The notes: generated from the letters alone by a model not told the origin. Positions 19,685-29,525 are shown, numbered from the stretch's first letter. The stretch is 64,000 nucleotides of DNA from Streptomyces chumphonensis (GCF_014779715.1 NZ_JACXYU010000003.1:1-64000), one strand, 5' to 3'. Numbers and translations are program-made.

Positions 19685-21916
19685 GTGACGGATCAGGCGG
19701 TGCACAGCAATGTCGGCCATGGCGTTCACGGCGTCGAGGGAGCCTTCACCGGCCGCGAACGGGAGCTGGCCGCGTTGCGGGCCGACGTCGAGCGGGCCGG
19801 GCTGGAGACCCTGGCGGGCCGGCCCGCCCCACGGGCCCGGGTCCTCCTCGTGGCCGGCGCGCCCGGCTCGGGACGCACCGCGCTCGCCGAGGCGTTCGCC
19901 CACAGGGTCGCCGCCGACCACCCCGGCGGCGTCCACCGCGCACGGCTCACCGACCCCGGCGGCACGCCCGTCCCCGTCGAGCGGACCGCCCGCGACCTGC
20001 TGGACGCCCTCGGGGTCCAGGCACCACCCGGCGGGCACCGCGACGAACTGACCGAGGCCCTGCGCCACGCCCTGAGCGGACGTGGAGCCCTGCTGCTCCT
20101 GGACGACGTCGCCGCCGCCGAACAGCTCACCGAGCTGCTGCCGGACGACCGCGACTGCCTCGTGCTGGCCACCTCCGAGGGCCCGCTCAGCGGTGTCCCC
20201 GACGTGCGTCCCTGCACCCTCGGCGGGCTCGACCCGGCGGACGCCGTCCGGCTGCTCGGCTCCCGGGCCGGCTCCGACCTGCGGATCACCGTCGACCCCC
20301 GCGCCGCCGACCGGCTCGCCGCCGCGTGCGAGCACCACCCCGCCTCCCTCGTCCTGGCCGGGGGCTGGCTCGCGGCGCACCCGCACACCTCCGTCCTGGA
20401 CGCCGCCCGGCGGCTCGCCGACGCGCCCGGTGCGACACCGCTGGAGCGGGCGTTCCGCATGGTCCACGCCTCCCTGCCCGCCTCGCGCACCCGCCTGCTG
20501 CGGTTGCTGTGCCTGGCCCCGGACGGCTACGTCGACGCGCCCCTGGCGGCGGCCCTGGCGGGCTGGGACGTACCGGCCACCCGTGCCGCGCTGGACGCGT
20601 TCACGCGCCTCGGCCTCCTGCGCCCCCTGCCCGGGGAGGCCTGGCGGGTGCCGCCGTGCCTGGACGCCCTGCTGCACCGGGAGGTGGAGGAGCACGAGCG
20701 CCCCGCGGAGGTCCAGCTCGCCCGGGCGCGGCTCCTGGAGCGGGCGGTGCGCCGGCTGCACGGCTGCTGGGCCGTCACCGAGCCGGCCGGGTCCGCGCCG
20801 CGCCGGGAACTGGCCCAGCAGCCGCGCCCCCTGCGGTTCGAGACCCGGCGCGAGGCCGCGGCCTGGCTGGACTCCCGGCTCCCGGCCCTGCTCGCCGGAG
20901 CCCGCGCCGTGGTGGCCGACGGGGAGCTCGACACCCTCGCCCGCCGCTTCATCGCCGCGCTGGCCCGGGCACTGAACGCCCACCGCCCCCCGGAGCGGAC
21001 GGCGCCGGAGCAGTACCGGCTGCACGAACTCGTCCTGGACGTCGCCGAGCGCCGCGCCCTGCACCGGGAGCGCGCCGCCGCCCTGCTCAACCTCGGCGAC
21101 CTGGACGCCTGGACCGGACGGCTGCCGGCCGCCGTCGAGCGCTACCGCGCGGCCCTCGCGGCCGTCCGTACCGACGGCGGGGGCGACGTCGCGGCGGCGG
21201 TGCGGGCCATGGACAGCCTCGGCGGCACCTACGCGGAGCAGTCCGACTGGCCGCGCGCGGCCGACTGGTACGGACGGGCGCTCGCCCTGTGCCTGAACCA
21301 CGGCGACCAGGAGGGGGCGGCCCGGCTGCACGGGCGGCTGGGCGCCGTCCACCTCTACGCCGGGCAGTGGGGGGAGGCCCTGCGGGCGTGGAGATCGGCC
21401 GCCGCCGCCCACCGCCGGTTGCGGAACCCGCACGCCCACGCGCGGGCGCTGAGCGAGGTGGCGCGCGTCCAGGAGTACGCCGGACATGCGCACGACTGCC
21501 TGCGCACCTGCCACCAGGCCCTGGAACGGGCGCGGGACGCGGGGGACGTCCGGCTGGAGGCGGGCCTGAGCCTGCGGCTGGCCGACGCCTGCGCCCGGGT
21601 CGGCGACCGGGCCGGTGCCACCGCACACCGGGCCGCCGCCGAGCGCCTGTTGGCCGGGACGGCCCTACCCCCGGCCGGTTCCGTCGCGCTCGGCCAACCG
21701 CGCTCGGAGCCCCGGCCGGGGCCGGCGGACGGCGGCGGGCCGGGGTCGGCGGACGGGAAAGCGGAAGCCGGCGAGGGAAGCGGCTCGGAGCCCCGCACCG
21801 GCGCAGTGGAGCCCGGTGCCGGGGACGCGGGAGGGAGTGCCGACGGTGCGGCGCGGAAAGCGGAGGAGCCGGGCGGGCCCGGCCCCGCGGCACATCCCAC
21901 CCAGCCCGGCACCTGA
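19685..21916 (+). CDS. STAND-type NTPase with TPR repeats
   Basis: 743 aa. An NB-ARC-like NTPase module occupies residues about 20-330: FTGRERELAAL, P-loop GAPGSGRTALAEAFA, Walker B LLLLDDVAAAEQ, and GLDPADAVRLLGS, followed by winged-helix-like segments. Residues 430-660 are helical TPRs (LLNLGDLDAWTGRLPAAVERY, DSLGGTYAEQSDWPRAADWY). The last 80 residues are disordered and rich in P, E and G. There is no DNA-binding or catalytic effector domain, unlike SARP/AfsR proteins. Such proteins act as ATP-driven switches; the signal and output here are unknown. It is a single-gene unit between pyrG-NUDIX and ald, preceded by a leaderless-type promoter and an inverted repeat. Confidence 0.85.
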   Translation: MTDQAVHSNVGHGVHGVEGAFTGRERELAALRADVERAGLETLAGRPAPRARVLLVAGAPGSGRTALAEAFAHRVAADHPGGVHRARLTDPGGTPVPVERTARDLLDALGVQAPPGGHRDELTEALRHALSGRGALLLLDDVAAAEQLTELLPDDRDCLVLATSEGPLSGVPDVRPCTLGGLDPADAVRLLGSRAGSDLRITVDPRAADRLAAACEHHPASLVLAGGWLAAHPHTSVLDAARRLADAPGATPLERAFRMVHASLPASRTRLLRLLCLAPDGYVDAPLAAALAGWDVPATRAALDAFTRLGLLRPLPGEAWRVPPCLDALLHREVEEHERPAEVQLARARLLERAVRRLHGCWAVTEPAGSAPRRELAQQPRPLRFETRREAAAWLDSRLPALLAGARAVVADGELDTLARRFIAALARALNAHRPPERTAPEQYRLHELVLDVAERRALHRERAAALLNLGDLDAWTGRLPAAVERYRAALAAVRTDGGGDVAAAVRAMDSLGGTYAEQSDWPRAADWYGRALALCLNHGDQEGAARLHGRLGAVHLYAGQWGEALRAWRSAAAAHRRLRNPHAHARALSEVARVQEYAGHAHDCLRTCHQALERARDAGDVRLEAGLSLRLADACARVGDRAGATAHRAAAERLLAGTALPPAGSVALGQPRSEPRPGPADGGGPGSADGKAEAGEGSGSEPRTGAVEPGAGDAGGSADGAARKAEEPGGPGPAAHPTQPGT

Positions 21917-22010
21917 GCCGCGACCTACGAATTCCATAGTGATCGCAGAAAAGATTCCTGGTTTGTAAGGCTAGACACGACGCGATCCTTCATTAGACTG
22001 GCGGAGCCGT

Positions 22011-22023
22011 GGTCATCATGACC
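22011..22023. promoter_or_regulatory. Palindrome upstream of ald
   Basis: GGTCAT-C-ATGACC, a perfect 6-bp palindrome with one central base, 102 nt upstream of the ald start and just after a plausible -10 box (TAGACT, 21995-22000). It is a candidate operator, but no adjacent regulator was found. Confidence 0.35.
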
Positions 22024-22124
22024 GCTACGCGGCTGCTTCCGTCATAGGGCATTTATCCTGATGTGGGAGGCGGCGGCGTCAGCCGCGCACGGCCTGTCTC
22101 CAGCCCCCCAGATCCCAAGGAACC

Positions 22125-23249
<1,125 letters not shown>

Positions 23250-23276
23250 CCTCCCCGCCCCCGCCGGGGGATTTCG

Positions 23277-23303
23277 CGTCAATCTGCGTCAACGTCACGT
23301 CAA
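23277..23303 (+). repeat. Three CGTCAA direct repeats at about one helical turn
   Basis: CGTCAA occurs at 23277, 23287 and 23298, so the copies sit on the same face of the helix, between the ald stop and its terminator hairpin. The role is unknown. Confidence 0.4.
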
Positions 23304-23319
23304 CGTCGCCGCTCTCCAG

Positions 23320-23361
23320 AGCCCCGGTCGGGCCACGCGTGCTCGTGGTCCGACCGGGGCT
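23320..23361 (+). terminator. Hairpin terminator of ald
   Basis: A 17-bp stem (23320-23336 with 23345-23361) with one G-U pair and an 8-base loop, 71 nt after the ald stop. Confidence 0.8.
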
Positions 23362-23535
23362 CCTGGCGTGTCGTCACTCTGCGCCACGATCTCCTGTCAA
23401 CTTGCGGAGAAGATAACCGTTTTAGCCGATTCGGCCACCGTCGCGCGCCGTGGCGTCCTTCGGTGCGGACGTCCCACGCCCTTGACAATCGGCCCTGCGC
23501 TCATCGACACATCCCGCCCACTGCGGCCGATTGTG

Positions 23536-23565
23536 TTGCTGCGGACTGCCGACTCGCCATAGAGT
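23536..23565 (+). promoter_or_regulatory. Probable promoter of the parA-like gene
   Basis: TTGCTG (23536-23541), an 18-bp spacer, then TAGAGT (23560-23565), in HrdB-like arrangement, about 70 nt upstream of the GTG start. Confidence 0.5.
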
Positions 23566-23637
23566 CACCAAACGTCGGCATGGTGCCACGCTGACCTGTC
23601 TAGAAATTCCCTGGTCGCCAAGGAGGTAAGACGACTT

Positions 23638-24804
23638 GTGAATGAGTCGACATTTGCTCCCGGGGGTGGCCGTCCAGGAACGCCTGCGCCGGGCCAGGAG
23701 CTCGCCGGGCGGCAGGCTGTCGGCTCCGTCGCCGTCCGCACCTTCACCGCACACCAGGACTCCACGCGCATGACAGCCCATCAGAGCCACCAGAGCACGG
23801 ACCAGCACCCCGGGGGCGCCACAGCCGGCGCCGCCGCGGACGGTCTCCCGGAACACGAGGCGCCCATGCCGGACGGTCACTTCTACGACCCGGACGCGGA
23901 GTTCGAGCCGGACCCCGAGTACGCCGCCACGCTCGCTCCGGACGCCGCGCGCCAGCGCCGCGAGCGCATCGGCCCCACCGGCCGCCCGCTCCCGTACTTC
24001 CCGATCCCCGGCCCCGTCACCGAGCACGGCCCGGCGAAGATCATCGCGATGTGCAACCAGAAGGGCGGCGTCGGCAAGACCACCTCCACCATCAACCTCG
24101 GCGCCGCGCTGGCCGAGTACGGACGCCGCGTCCTGCTCGTCGACTTCGACCCGCAGGGCGCGCTGTCCGTCGGTCTCGGCGTCAACCCGATGGAGCTCGA
24201 CCTCACCGTCTACAACCTGCTCATGGAGCGGGGCATGTCCAGCGACGAGGTGCTGCTCAAGACGGCCGTCGCCGGAATGGACCTGCTCCCGAGCAACATC
24301 GACCTGTCGGCCGCCGAGGTGCAGCTCGTCAGCGAGGTCGCGCGCGAGTCCACGCTCCAGCGGGCCCTCGAACCGCTGCTGCCCGACTACGACTTCGTCG
24401 TCATCGACTGCCAGCCCTCGCTCGGCCTGCTCACCGTCAACGCCCTGACGGCGGCGCACAAGGTGATCGTGCCGCTGGAATGCGAGTTCTTCGCGCTGCG
24501 CGGTGTCGCCCTGCTCACCGAGACCATCGAGAAGGTCCAGGAGCGACTGAACTCGCAGCTCGAACTCGACGGCATCCTCGCCACGATGTACGACTCGCGC
24601 ACCGTGCACAGCCGCGAGGTACTGGCCCGCGTCGTCGAGGCGTTCGACGACAACGTCTACCACACGGTCATCGGACGCACCGTGCGCTTCCCCGAGACCA
24701 CGGTCGCCGGTGAACCCATCACCACCTACGCCTCCAACTCCGTCGGCGCCGCCGCCTACCGCCAGCTCGCCAGGGAGGTGCTCGCCCGGTGCCACGCCGA
24801 GTGA
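23638..24804 (+). CDS. ParA family ATPase (chromosome partitioning type)
   Basis: 388 aa. About 130 N-terminal residues are variable and probably disordered. The ParA domain follows with the deviant Walker A CNQKGGVGKTTSTINLG, Walker A' LVDFDPQGALSVGLG and Walker B DYDFVVIDCQPSLGLLTVNAL. It is a DNA-binding or positioning ATPase, located beside scpA and scpB, which load the SMC condensin, so a role in chromosome organisation is likely. It is distinct from the origin-linked parAB pair, since no parB follows. Start GTG 23638 has the full anti-Shine-Dalgarno match AAGGAGGT upstream with 11-nt spacing. In S. coelicolor the counterpart is an orphan ParA, from memory. Confidence 0.92.
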   Translation: MNESTFAPGGGRPGTPAPGQELAGRQAVGSVAVRTFTAHQDSTRMTAHQSHQSTDQHPGGATAGAAADGLPEHEAPMPDGHFYDPDAEFEPDPEYAATLAPDAARQRRERIGPTGRPLPYFPIPGPVTEHGPAKIIAMCNQKGGVGKTTSTINLGAALAEYGRRVLLVDFDPQGALSVGLGVNPMELDLTVYNLLMERGMSSDEVLLKTAVAGMDLLPSNIDLSAAEVQLVSEVARESTLQRALEPLLPDYDFVVIDCQPSLGLLTVNALTAAHKVIVPLECEFFALRGVALLTETIEKVQERLNSQLELDGILATMYDSRTVHSREVLARVVEAFDDNVYHTVIGRTVRFPETTVAGEPITTYASNSVGAAAYRQLAREVLARCHAE

Positions 24805-25361
24805 GTCTCCCGGCGGCCGACGAACTCTTCCGCACGACCGGGGGCGGCGGAGTCCAGCCCTCCACCCCGCAGCAAGCACAGCAGGCGCCCGACGCGGGCG
24901 GTGAGCACACCGTCCCGTCCGCGTCCCGGGTGCCCGCGCCCGCCGCGGAGCCCCGCCCCGAGGACGGGACGGAGGAGCACAGCGGCCGTGACGCCACCCG
25001 GCCCGCCCCCGCCCCCGAGCAGCGTGGGCAGAGCCGCCCGCCCGTCCCGCAGGCGGCCCCGCAGGCCGCCGCCGGGCGGGCCCCCCAGCCGCGCGGCCGG
25101 CAGGCTCCGGGCGGGGCGCCGCGGCGGCGCAGCGCCCCGCGCCGCCCCAGCGGGCGGGAGCGGCACGACGAGAAGATCACGGTCTACGTCTCCGCCGAGG
25201 AGCTGATGGACCTCGAACACGCGCGCCTGGTGCTGCGCGGTGAACACGGGCTGGCCGTCGACCGGGGCCGGATCGTGCGCGAGGCGGTCGCGGTCGTCCT
25301 CGCGGACCTGGAGTCCCGGGGGGACGCCAGCATCCTCGTCCGCCGCCTGCGCGGCAGCTGA
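24801..25361 (+). CDS. Hypothetical protein with basic proline-rich N-terminus
   Basis: 186 aa if started at GTG 24801, which overlaps the parA stop (GTGA); a GTG at 24789 would add four residues. After LPAADELFR, residues 10-125 are disordered and rich in P, Q, R and G. The C-terminal 65 residues (DEKITVYVSAEELMDLEHARLVLR, GLAVDRGRIVREAVAVVLADLE) look like a ribbon-helix-helix DNA-binding fold. Coupling to a ParA-type ATPase with a small DNA-binding partner suggests a ParB-like or CopG-like accessory role. That is inference; I know of no assigned function. Confidence 0.75.
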   Translation: MSLPAADELFRTTGGGGVQPSTPQQAQQAPDAGGEHTVPSASRVPAPAAEPRPEDGTEEHSGRDATRPAPAPEQRGQSRPPVPQAAPQAAAGRAPQPRGRQAPGGAPRRRSAPRRPSGRERHDEKITVYVSAEELMDLEHARLVLRGEHGLAVDRGRIVREAVAVVLADLESRGDASILVRRLRGS

Positions 25362-25417
25362 GCGCCCGCGCGGGGGAGACGGAGCGGCGGAACCCCTCGG
25401 CCGCCGCGCGCGGGCGC
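25362..25417 (+). terminator. Stem-loop between the hypothetical gene and scpA
   Basis: Perfect 11-bp outer arms (25362-25372 with 25407-25417) enclose a 34-nt loop that can fold further through GGCGG/CCGCC. It starts directly after the stop codon. It may terminate the parA transcript, as scpA has its own promoter. Confidence 0.5.
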
Positions 25418-25447
25418 GTGCGGCCGGCCCGGCCCGGTGCGGGGCGG

Positions 25448-25453
25448 TAGGGT
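25448..25453 (+). promoter_or_regulatory. -10 element in front of scpA
   Basis: TAGGGT lies 9 nt before the ATG at 25463, with no Shine-Dalgarno sequence between, consistent with a nearly leaderless mRNA. Confidence 0.5.
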
Positions 25454-25462
25454 GCCGTCGCG

Positions 25463-26518
25463 ATGAGCACGTCCGATCCGTCCGCGACGCCCCGGCCGGG
25501 GGCGCGACCCCGGCGCCGCGCCCTCGGCCGGGGCGTCGGGGCGGCACCGGGGGATCCCGCCGCGCCCCCGTCGGCCCCGCTGCCCGACCCCCGCCCGCCC
25601 GCCGCGCCGGAGACGTACGGGCCCGACCGGGACGGCCCGGAGCCCCCCGCCCCGGTGCCCGGCGCCGTGCGGGCCGACGCGCAGCCCGCCGAGTCGGCGG
25701 ACGACGGCCGCTTCACGGTCGTCCTGGACAACTTCGAGGGGCCCTTCGACCTGCTCCTCCAGCTCATCGCCAAGCACAAGCTGGACGTCACGGAGGTGGC
25801 GCTCTCCCGCGTCACCGACGAGTTCATGGCCCACATCCGCGCTATGGGACCGGACTGGGACCTGGACCAGACGACGGAGTTCCTCGTCGTCGCCGCGACG
25901 CTGCTCGACCTCAAGGCCGCCCGGCTGCTGCCCTCCGCCGAGGTCGAGGACGAGGCGGACCTCGCCCTCCTGGAGGCGCGCGACCTGCTGTTCGCCCGGC
26001 TGCTCCAGTACCGCGCGTACAAGCGGGTCGCCGACATCTTCGCCGACCGGCTGGCCGAGGAGGCGCTGCGCCGTCCCCGGACGGTGGGCCTGGAGCCGCA
26101 CCACGCGGAGCTGCTGCCCGACGTCGTGATCCGTATCGGCCCCGAGGGGTTCGCCCGGCTCGCGGTCAAGGCCATGCAGCCGCGTCCCCGACCGCAGGTC
26201 TACGTCGACCACATCCACGCGCCGCTGGTCAGCGTGCGGGAGCAGGCGGACATCGTGGTGGCCAGGCTCCGGGCCACCGGTACGGCGTGTTTCGCGGAGC
26301 TGACCGCCGACGCGGCCGACACCCTCACCGTCGTCGCCCGGTTCCTGGCCCTGCTGGAGCTCTACCGCGAGCGGGCCGTCACGCTGGACCAGGACGAGGC
26401 CCTGGGCACCCTGACCGTCCGTTGGACCGGGGACGCGCAGACGGCCCCACGGGTGACCGACGAGTTCGACCGGCCGGCCGGGCCGCCGTCCGCCGGGGAA
26501 GAGGAGAGCCAGCCATGA
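25463..26518 (+). CDS. scpA: Segregation and condensation protein A
   Basis: 351 aa, kleisin of the SMC condensin. After a disordered proline-rich N-terminal extension of about 80 residues (actinobacterial feature), the ScpA domain begins VVLDNFEGPFDLLLQLI and continues DVTEVALSRVTDEFMAHI, EFLVVAATLLDLKAARLLP, with the C-terminal winged helix ending FLALLELYRERAVTLDQDE. ScpA bridges the SMC heads on the nucleoid. The stop overlaps the scpB start (ATGA). Confidence 0.95.
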   Translation: MSTSDPSATPRPGARPRRRALGRGVGAAPGDPAAPPSAPLPDPRPPAAPETYGPDRDGPEPPAPVPGAVRADAQPAESADDGRFTVVLDNFEGPFDLLLQLIAKHKLDVTEVALSRVTDEFMAHIRAMGPDWDLDQTTEFLVVAATLLDLKAARLLPSAEVEDEADLALLEARDLLFARLLQYRAYKRVADIFADRLAEEALRRPRTVGLEPHHAELLPDVVIRIGPEGFARLAVKAMQPRPRPQVYVDHIHAPLVSVREQADIVVARLRATGTACFAELTADAADTLTVVARFLALLELYRERAVTLDQDEALGTLTVRWTGDAQTAPRVTDEFDRPAGPPSAGEEESQP

Positions 26519-27186
26519 GCGAGCAGAGTGCCGCGTCCGCGCCCGCCGGGACCGAGGCGCCCGCGGGCGCGAGCCGGGTGGCCGAGTTGCCGCTGAAGCC
26601 CGCGCTGGAGGCGGTGCTCATGGTCGTCGACGAGCCCGCCACCGAGGAGCACCTGGCCCGCATACTGCGGCGACCCCGGCGCACGGTGGCCGAGGCGCTG
26701 CGGGAGCTCGCGGACGACTACACCCGCGAGGGGCGCGGGTTCGAGCTGCGGTACGTCGCCGGAGGCTGGCGCTACTTCACCCGCGCCGCCTACGCCGACG
26801 CCGTCGAGGGTTTCGTACTGGACGGGCAGCAGGCCCGGCTGACGCAGGCCGCGCTGGAGACGCTCGCGGTCGTCGCCTACCGGCAGCCCGTCAGCCGCTC
26901 ACGCGTCTCGGCGGTGCGCGGCGTCAACTGCGACGGTGTGATGCGCACCCTCCTCCAGCGGGGTCTGCTGGAGGAGGCGGGCACCGAACCGGAAACAGGT
27001 GCGATCCTGTACGTGACGACGCACTACTTCCTGGAGCGGATGGGCCTGCGCGGCCTGGACGAACTGCCGGAGCTCGCGCCCTTCCTCCCGGAGGCGGACG
27101 CGGTGGAGGGCGAGAGCCAGGAGGGCGTGCCGTCGTTCGAGGCAGATGCAGTGGATGCAGACGACAGCGGCGACGCTCGGACGTAA
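26515..27186 (+). CDS. scpB: Segregation and condensation protein B
   Basis: 223 aa. Two winged-helix domains: LPLKPALEAVLMVVDEPATEEHLARIL, then LTQAALETLAVVAYRQPVSRSRV with the ScpB signature VRGVNCDGVMRTLLQRGLL. It binds ScpA as a dimer within the SMC complex. ATG 26515 overlaps the scpA stop and is the only start giving the known N-terminus. The C-terminal 35 residues are acidic and probably disordered. rluB begins 14 nt later, so these genes are probably one transcript. Confidence 0.95.
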   Translation: MSEQSAASAPAGTEAPAGASRVAELPLKPALEAVLMVVDEPATEEHLARILRRPRRTVAEALRELADDYTREGRGFELRYVAGGWRYFTRAAYADAVEGFVLDGQQARLTQAALETLAVVAYRQPVSRSRVSAVRGVNCDGVMRTLLQRGLLEEAGTEPETGAILYVTTHYFLERMGLRGLDELPELAPFLPEADAVEGESQEGVPSFEADAVDADDSGDART

Positions 27187-27199
27187 GACGGAATCTTCA

Positions 27200-28288
27200 A
27201 TGCGAAGCAGTGGCAGGAACAGCAACCGCAACCCCCGGGGCGCGGGCGACGGCCGGGACGGCGGGCAGCGGCGCTCCTCCGGGCGCCCCCGTCCGGAGGA
27301 GCGCCGTTACCCGGCCACCGGAGACCAGCCCGCCGGTGGCAAACCCGGCAGGTCCGCCGGTGGGAAGCCCACCGGCGGCAGGCCCGGCGCGGGCAAGTCC
27401 GCCGGTGGCAAGTCCGCCGGGGCGAAGGGCGGCGGCCGGGCCGGTGCGAAGCCCGTCCGGCGCACGGCGCCCTCCCGGTCCCGGGAGCTGGAGGCCCAGA
27501 TCGAGGAGCGCAACCGCGCCCGCCACGACAAGCCGCAGCTCAAGCTTCCGAAGACGTTCGACGAGCCGGAGGGCGAGCGGTTGCAGAAGGTGCTGGCCCG
27601 CGCCGGTATGGGCTCGCGCCGCGCCTGCGAGGAGCTGATCGACCAGGCCCGCGTCGAGGTCAACGGCCGCATCGTGCTGGAGCAGGGCCTGCGGGTCGAT
27701 CCGGAGAAGGACGAGGTCAAGGTCGACGGGCTGACGGTGGCCACCCAGGCGCACCTGTTCTTCGCGCTGAACAAGCCCGCCGGGGTCGTCTCCTCGATGG
27801 AGGACCCCGAGGGCCGCCAGTGCCTCGGGGACTACGTGCAGAACCGCGAGACGCGGCTCTTCCACGTCGGGCGCCTCGACACCGAGACCGAGGGGCTGAT
27901 CCTCCTCACCAACCACGGCGAGCTGGCGCACCGGCTCACCCACCCCCGCTACGGCGTCCGCAAGACGTACCTGGCCGCCATCCAGGGCCCGATCCCCCGT
28001 GACCTCGGCAAGCGGCTCAAGGACGGCGTGAAGCTGGACGACGGCTACGCCCGGGCCGACCACTTCCGGGTCGTGGAGAACACCGGGAAGAACTACCTCG
28101 TCGAGGTGGCCCTGCACGAGGGGCGCAAGCACATCGTGCGCCGCATGCTGGCCGAGGCGGGTTTCCCGGTGGACAAGCTGGTCCGCACCAAGTTCGGTCC
28201 GATCGCCCTCGGCGACCAGAAGTCGGGCTGGCTGCGCCGCATGACCAACACCGAGGTCGGCATGCTGATGAACGAGGTCGGTCTCTGA
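27200..28288 (+). CDS. rluB: 23S rRNA pseudouridine synthase, RluB type
   Basis: 362 aa. The first 110 residues are a basic, Gly/Lys-rich low-complexity tail with repeats such as KSAGGKSAG. An S4 domain follows (RLQKVLARAGMGSRRACEELI) and then the RsuA/RluB catalytic domain with GRLDTETEGLILLTN containing the catalytic aspartate, RYGVRKTYLA and EGRKHIVRRMLAEAG. It should modify a uridine in helix 89 or nearby of 23S rRNA. Start ATG 27200, 13 nt after the scpB stop. The disordered basic tail is typical of actinobacterial RluB and may aid RNA binding. Confidence 0.92.
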   Translation: MRSSGRNSNRNPRGAGDGRDGGQRRSSGRPRPEERRYPATGDQPAGGKPGRSAGGKPTGGRPGAGKSAGGKSAGAKGGGRAGAKPVRRTAPSRSRELEAQIEERNRARHDKPQLKLPKTFDEPEGERLQKVLARAGMGSRRACEELIDQARVEVNGRIVLEQGLRVDPEKDEVKVDGLTVATQAHLFFALNKPAGVVSSMEDPEGRQCLGDYVQNRETRLFHVGRLDTETEGLILLTNHGELAHRLTHPRYGVRKTYLAAIQGPIPRDLGKRLKDGVKLDDGYARADHFRVVENTGKNYLVEVALHEGRKHIVRRMLAEAGFPVDKLVRTKFGPIALGDQKSGWLRRMTNTEVGMLMNEVGL

Positions 28289-28290
28289 CC

Positions 28291-29376
28291 ATGCGGACCG
28301 CGCTCGTCATCGGGACCGGGCTGATCGGCACGTCGATCGCCCTCGCCCTCACCGCCCGCGGCGTCACCGTCCACCTCCAGGACCGGGACCACGACCAGGC
28401 CAGGACCGCCGCCTCGCTCGGGGCCGGCACGGTCGGGCCCGCGCCCGGGGCGGTGGACCTCGCCGTCGTCGCCGTCCCGCCCGCCCGGATCGCCGAGGTG
28501 CTCGGGGACGCGCAGCGGCGCGGCCTCGCCCGGGGCTACCTGGACGTCGCCAGCGTCAAGGGCGGGCCGCGCCGGGAGCTGGCGGACCGGGGCTGCGACC
28601 TGCGGACGTACCTGGGCACGCACCCCATGGCCGGACGCGAGCGGTCCGGCCCGACGGCGGCCACCGCCGACCTCTTCGAGGGCCGCCCGTGGGTGCTCAC
28701 CCCCACACCCGACACCGACACGGAAGTGCTCAACCTGGCGCTGGAGCTGATCGCGCTGTGCCGGGCGGTGCCGGTGGTCATGGAGGCCGACGCCCACGAC
28801 CGCGCCGTCGCCCTCGTCTCGCACACGCCGCAGCTGCTCTCCAGCCTGGTCGCGGCCCGGCTGGCGGACGCGGACGACACGGCGGTGCGGCTGTGCGGGC
28901 AGGGCATCCGGGACGTCACGCGCATCGCCGCGTCCGAACCGCGGATGTGGATCGACATCCTCTCCGCCAACCCCGGCCCGGTCGCCGACGTGCTGACCGC
29001 CGTCGCCGGGGACCTGGAGGAGACGGTGCGCGCGCTGCGCTCCCTGGCCTCGGCGGACGACGCCAAGCGTGGCGAGGGCGCCGGCGGCATCGAGGACGTC
29101 CTGCGCCGCGGCAACTCCGGCCGGGCCCGCATCCCCGGCAAGCACGGCCAGACGCCGACGGCGTACGCGACCGTCGCGGTGCTGATCAGCGACCGGCCCG
29201 GCGAGCTGGCCCGCATCTTCGCCGACGCCGGGCAGGCGGGCGTCAACATCGAGGACGTCCGCATCGAGCACGCCACCGGCCAGCAGGCGGGTCACGTGCA
29301 GCTCATGGTGGAACCGCAGGCGGCGGACCGCCTCACGGAGGTGCTGCGCGGCCGGGGCTGGGCGATCCGGGCCTGA
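28291..29376 (+). CDS. tyrA: Prephenate dehydrogenase with ACT domain
   Basis: 361 aa. NAD(P)-binding Rossmann motif GTGLIGTSIALAL at the N-terminus, GTHPMAGRERSGP with the catalytic histidine, VALVSHTPQLLSSLVA, and a C-terminal ACT domain (VAVLISDRPGELARIFADAG, VNIEDVRIEH) for feedback control, probably by tyrosine. It converts prephenate to 4-hydroxyphenylpyruvate in tyrosine synthesis. It starts 2 nt after the rluB stop codon. Tyrosine breakdown is represented by hmgA far downstream in the same window. Confidence 0.94.
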   Translation: MRTALVIGTGLIGTSIALALTARGVTVHLQDRDHDQARTAASLGAGTVGPAPGAVDLAVVAVPPARIAEVLGDAQRRGLARGYLDVASVKGGPRRELADRGCDLRTYLGTHPMAGRERSGPTAATADLFEGRPWVLTPTPDTDTEVLNLALELIALCRAVPVVMEADAHDRAVALVSHTPQLLSSLVAARLADADDTAVRLCGQGIRDVTRIAASEPRMWIDILSANPGPVADVLTAVAGDLEETVRALRSLASADDAKRGEGAGGIEDVLRRGNSGRARIPGKHGQTPTAYATVAVLISDRPGELARIFADAGQAGVNIEDVRIEHATGQQAGHVQLMVEPQAADRLTEVLRGRGWAIRA

Positions 29377-29472
29377 AGCCCGGCGCCCGCTCTCCCGACG
29401 GCCCCGACCACCCGCACCTCGCGTCGCGGTGCCGGAAGGCGGATGAGGGCGCCGCCCGCTTACCGGTAGCCT

Positions 29473-29501
29473 GGGTGCGGGGCAGGTCCCGCCCCGCACC
29501 C
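29473..29501 (+). other. Stem-loop in the cmk leader
   Basis: A perfect 11-bp stem (29473-29483 with 29491-29501) and 7-base loop directly after a TAGCCT -10 box (29467-29472), upstream of the cmk Shine-Dalgarno AAAGG. It could be a 5' leader hairpin, or the tyrA terminator. Confidence 0.5.
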
Positions 29502-29525
29502 CTGCGCAGAAAGGCCCTCTCGACC

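Larger units (their letters stand above)
23250..23637 (+). other. Intergenic region between ald and the parA-like gene
   Basis: 388 bp, less GC-rich than the flanks. It holds three CGTCAA repeats, the ald terminator, an isolated TTGACA at 23482 without a good partner, the likely parA promoter at 23536-23565, and an ideal Shine-Dalgarno AAGGAGGT at 23620. No gene is seen. Confidence 0.6.
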
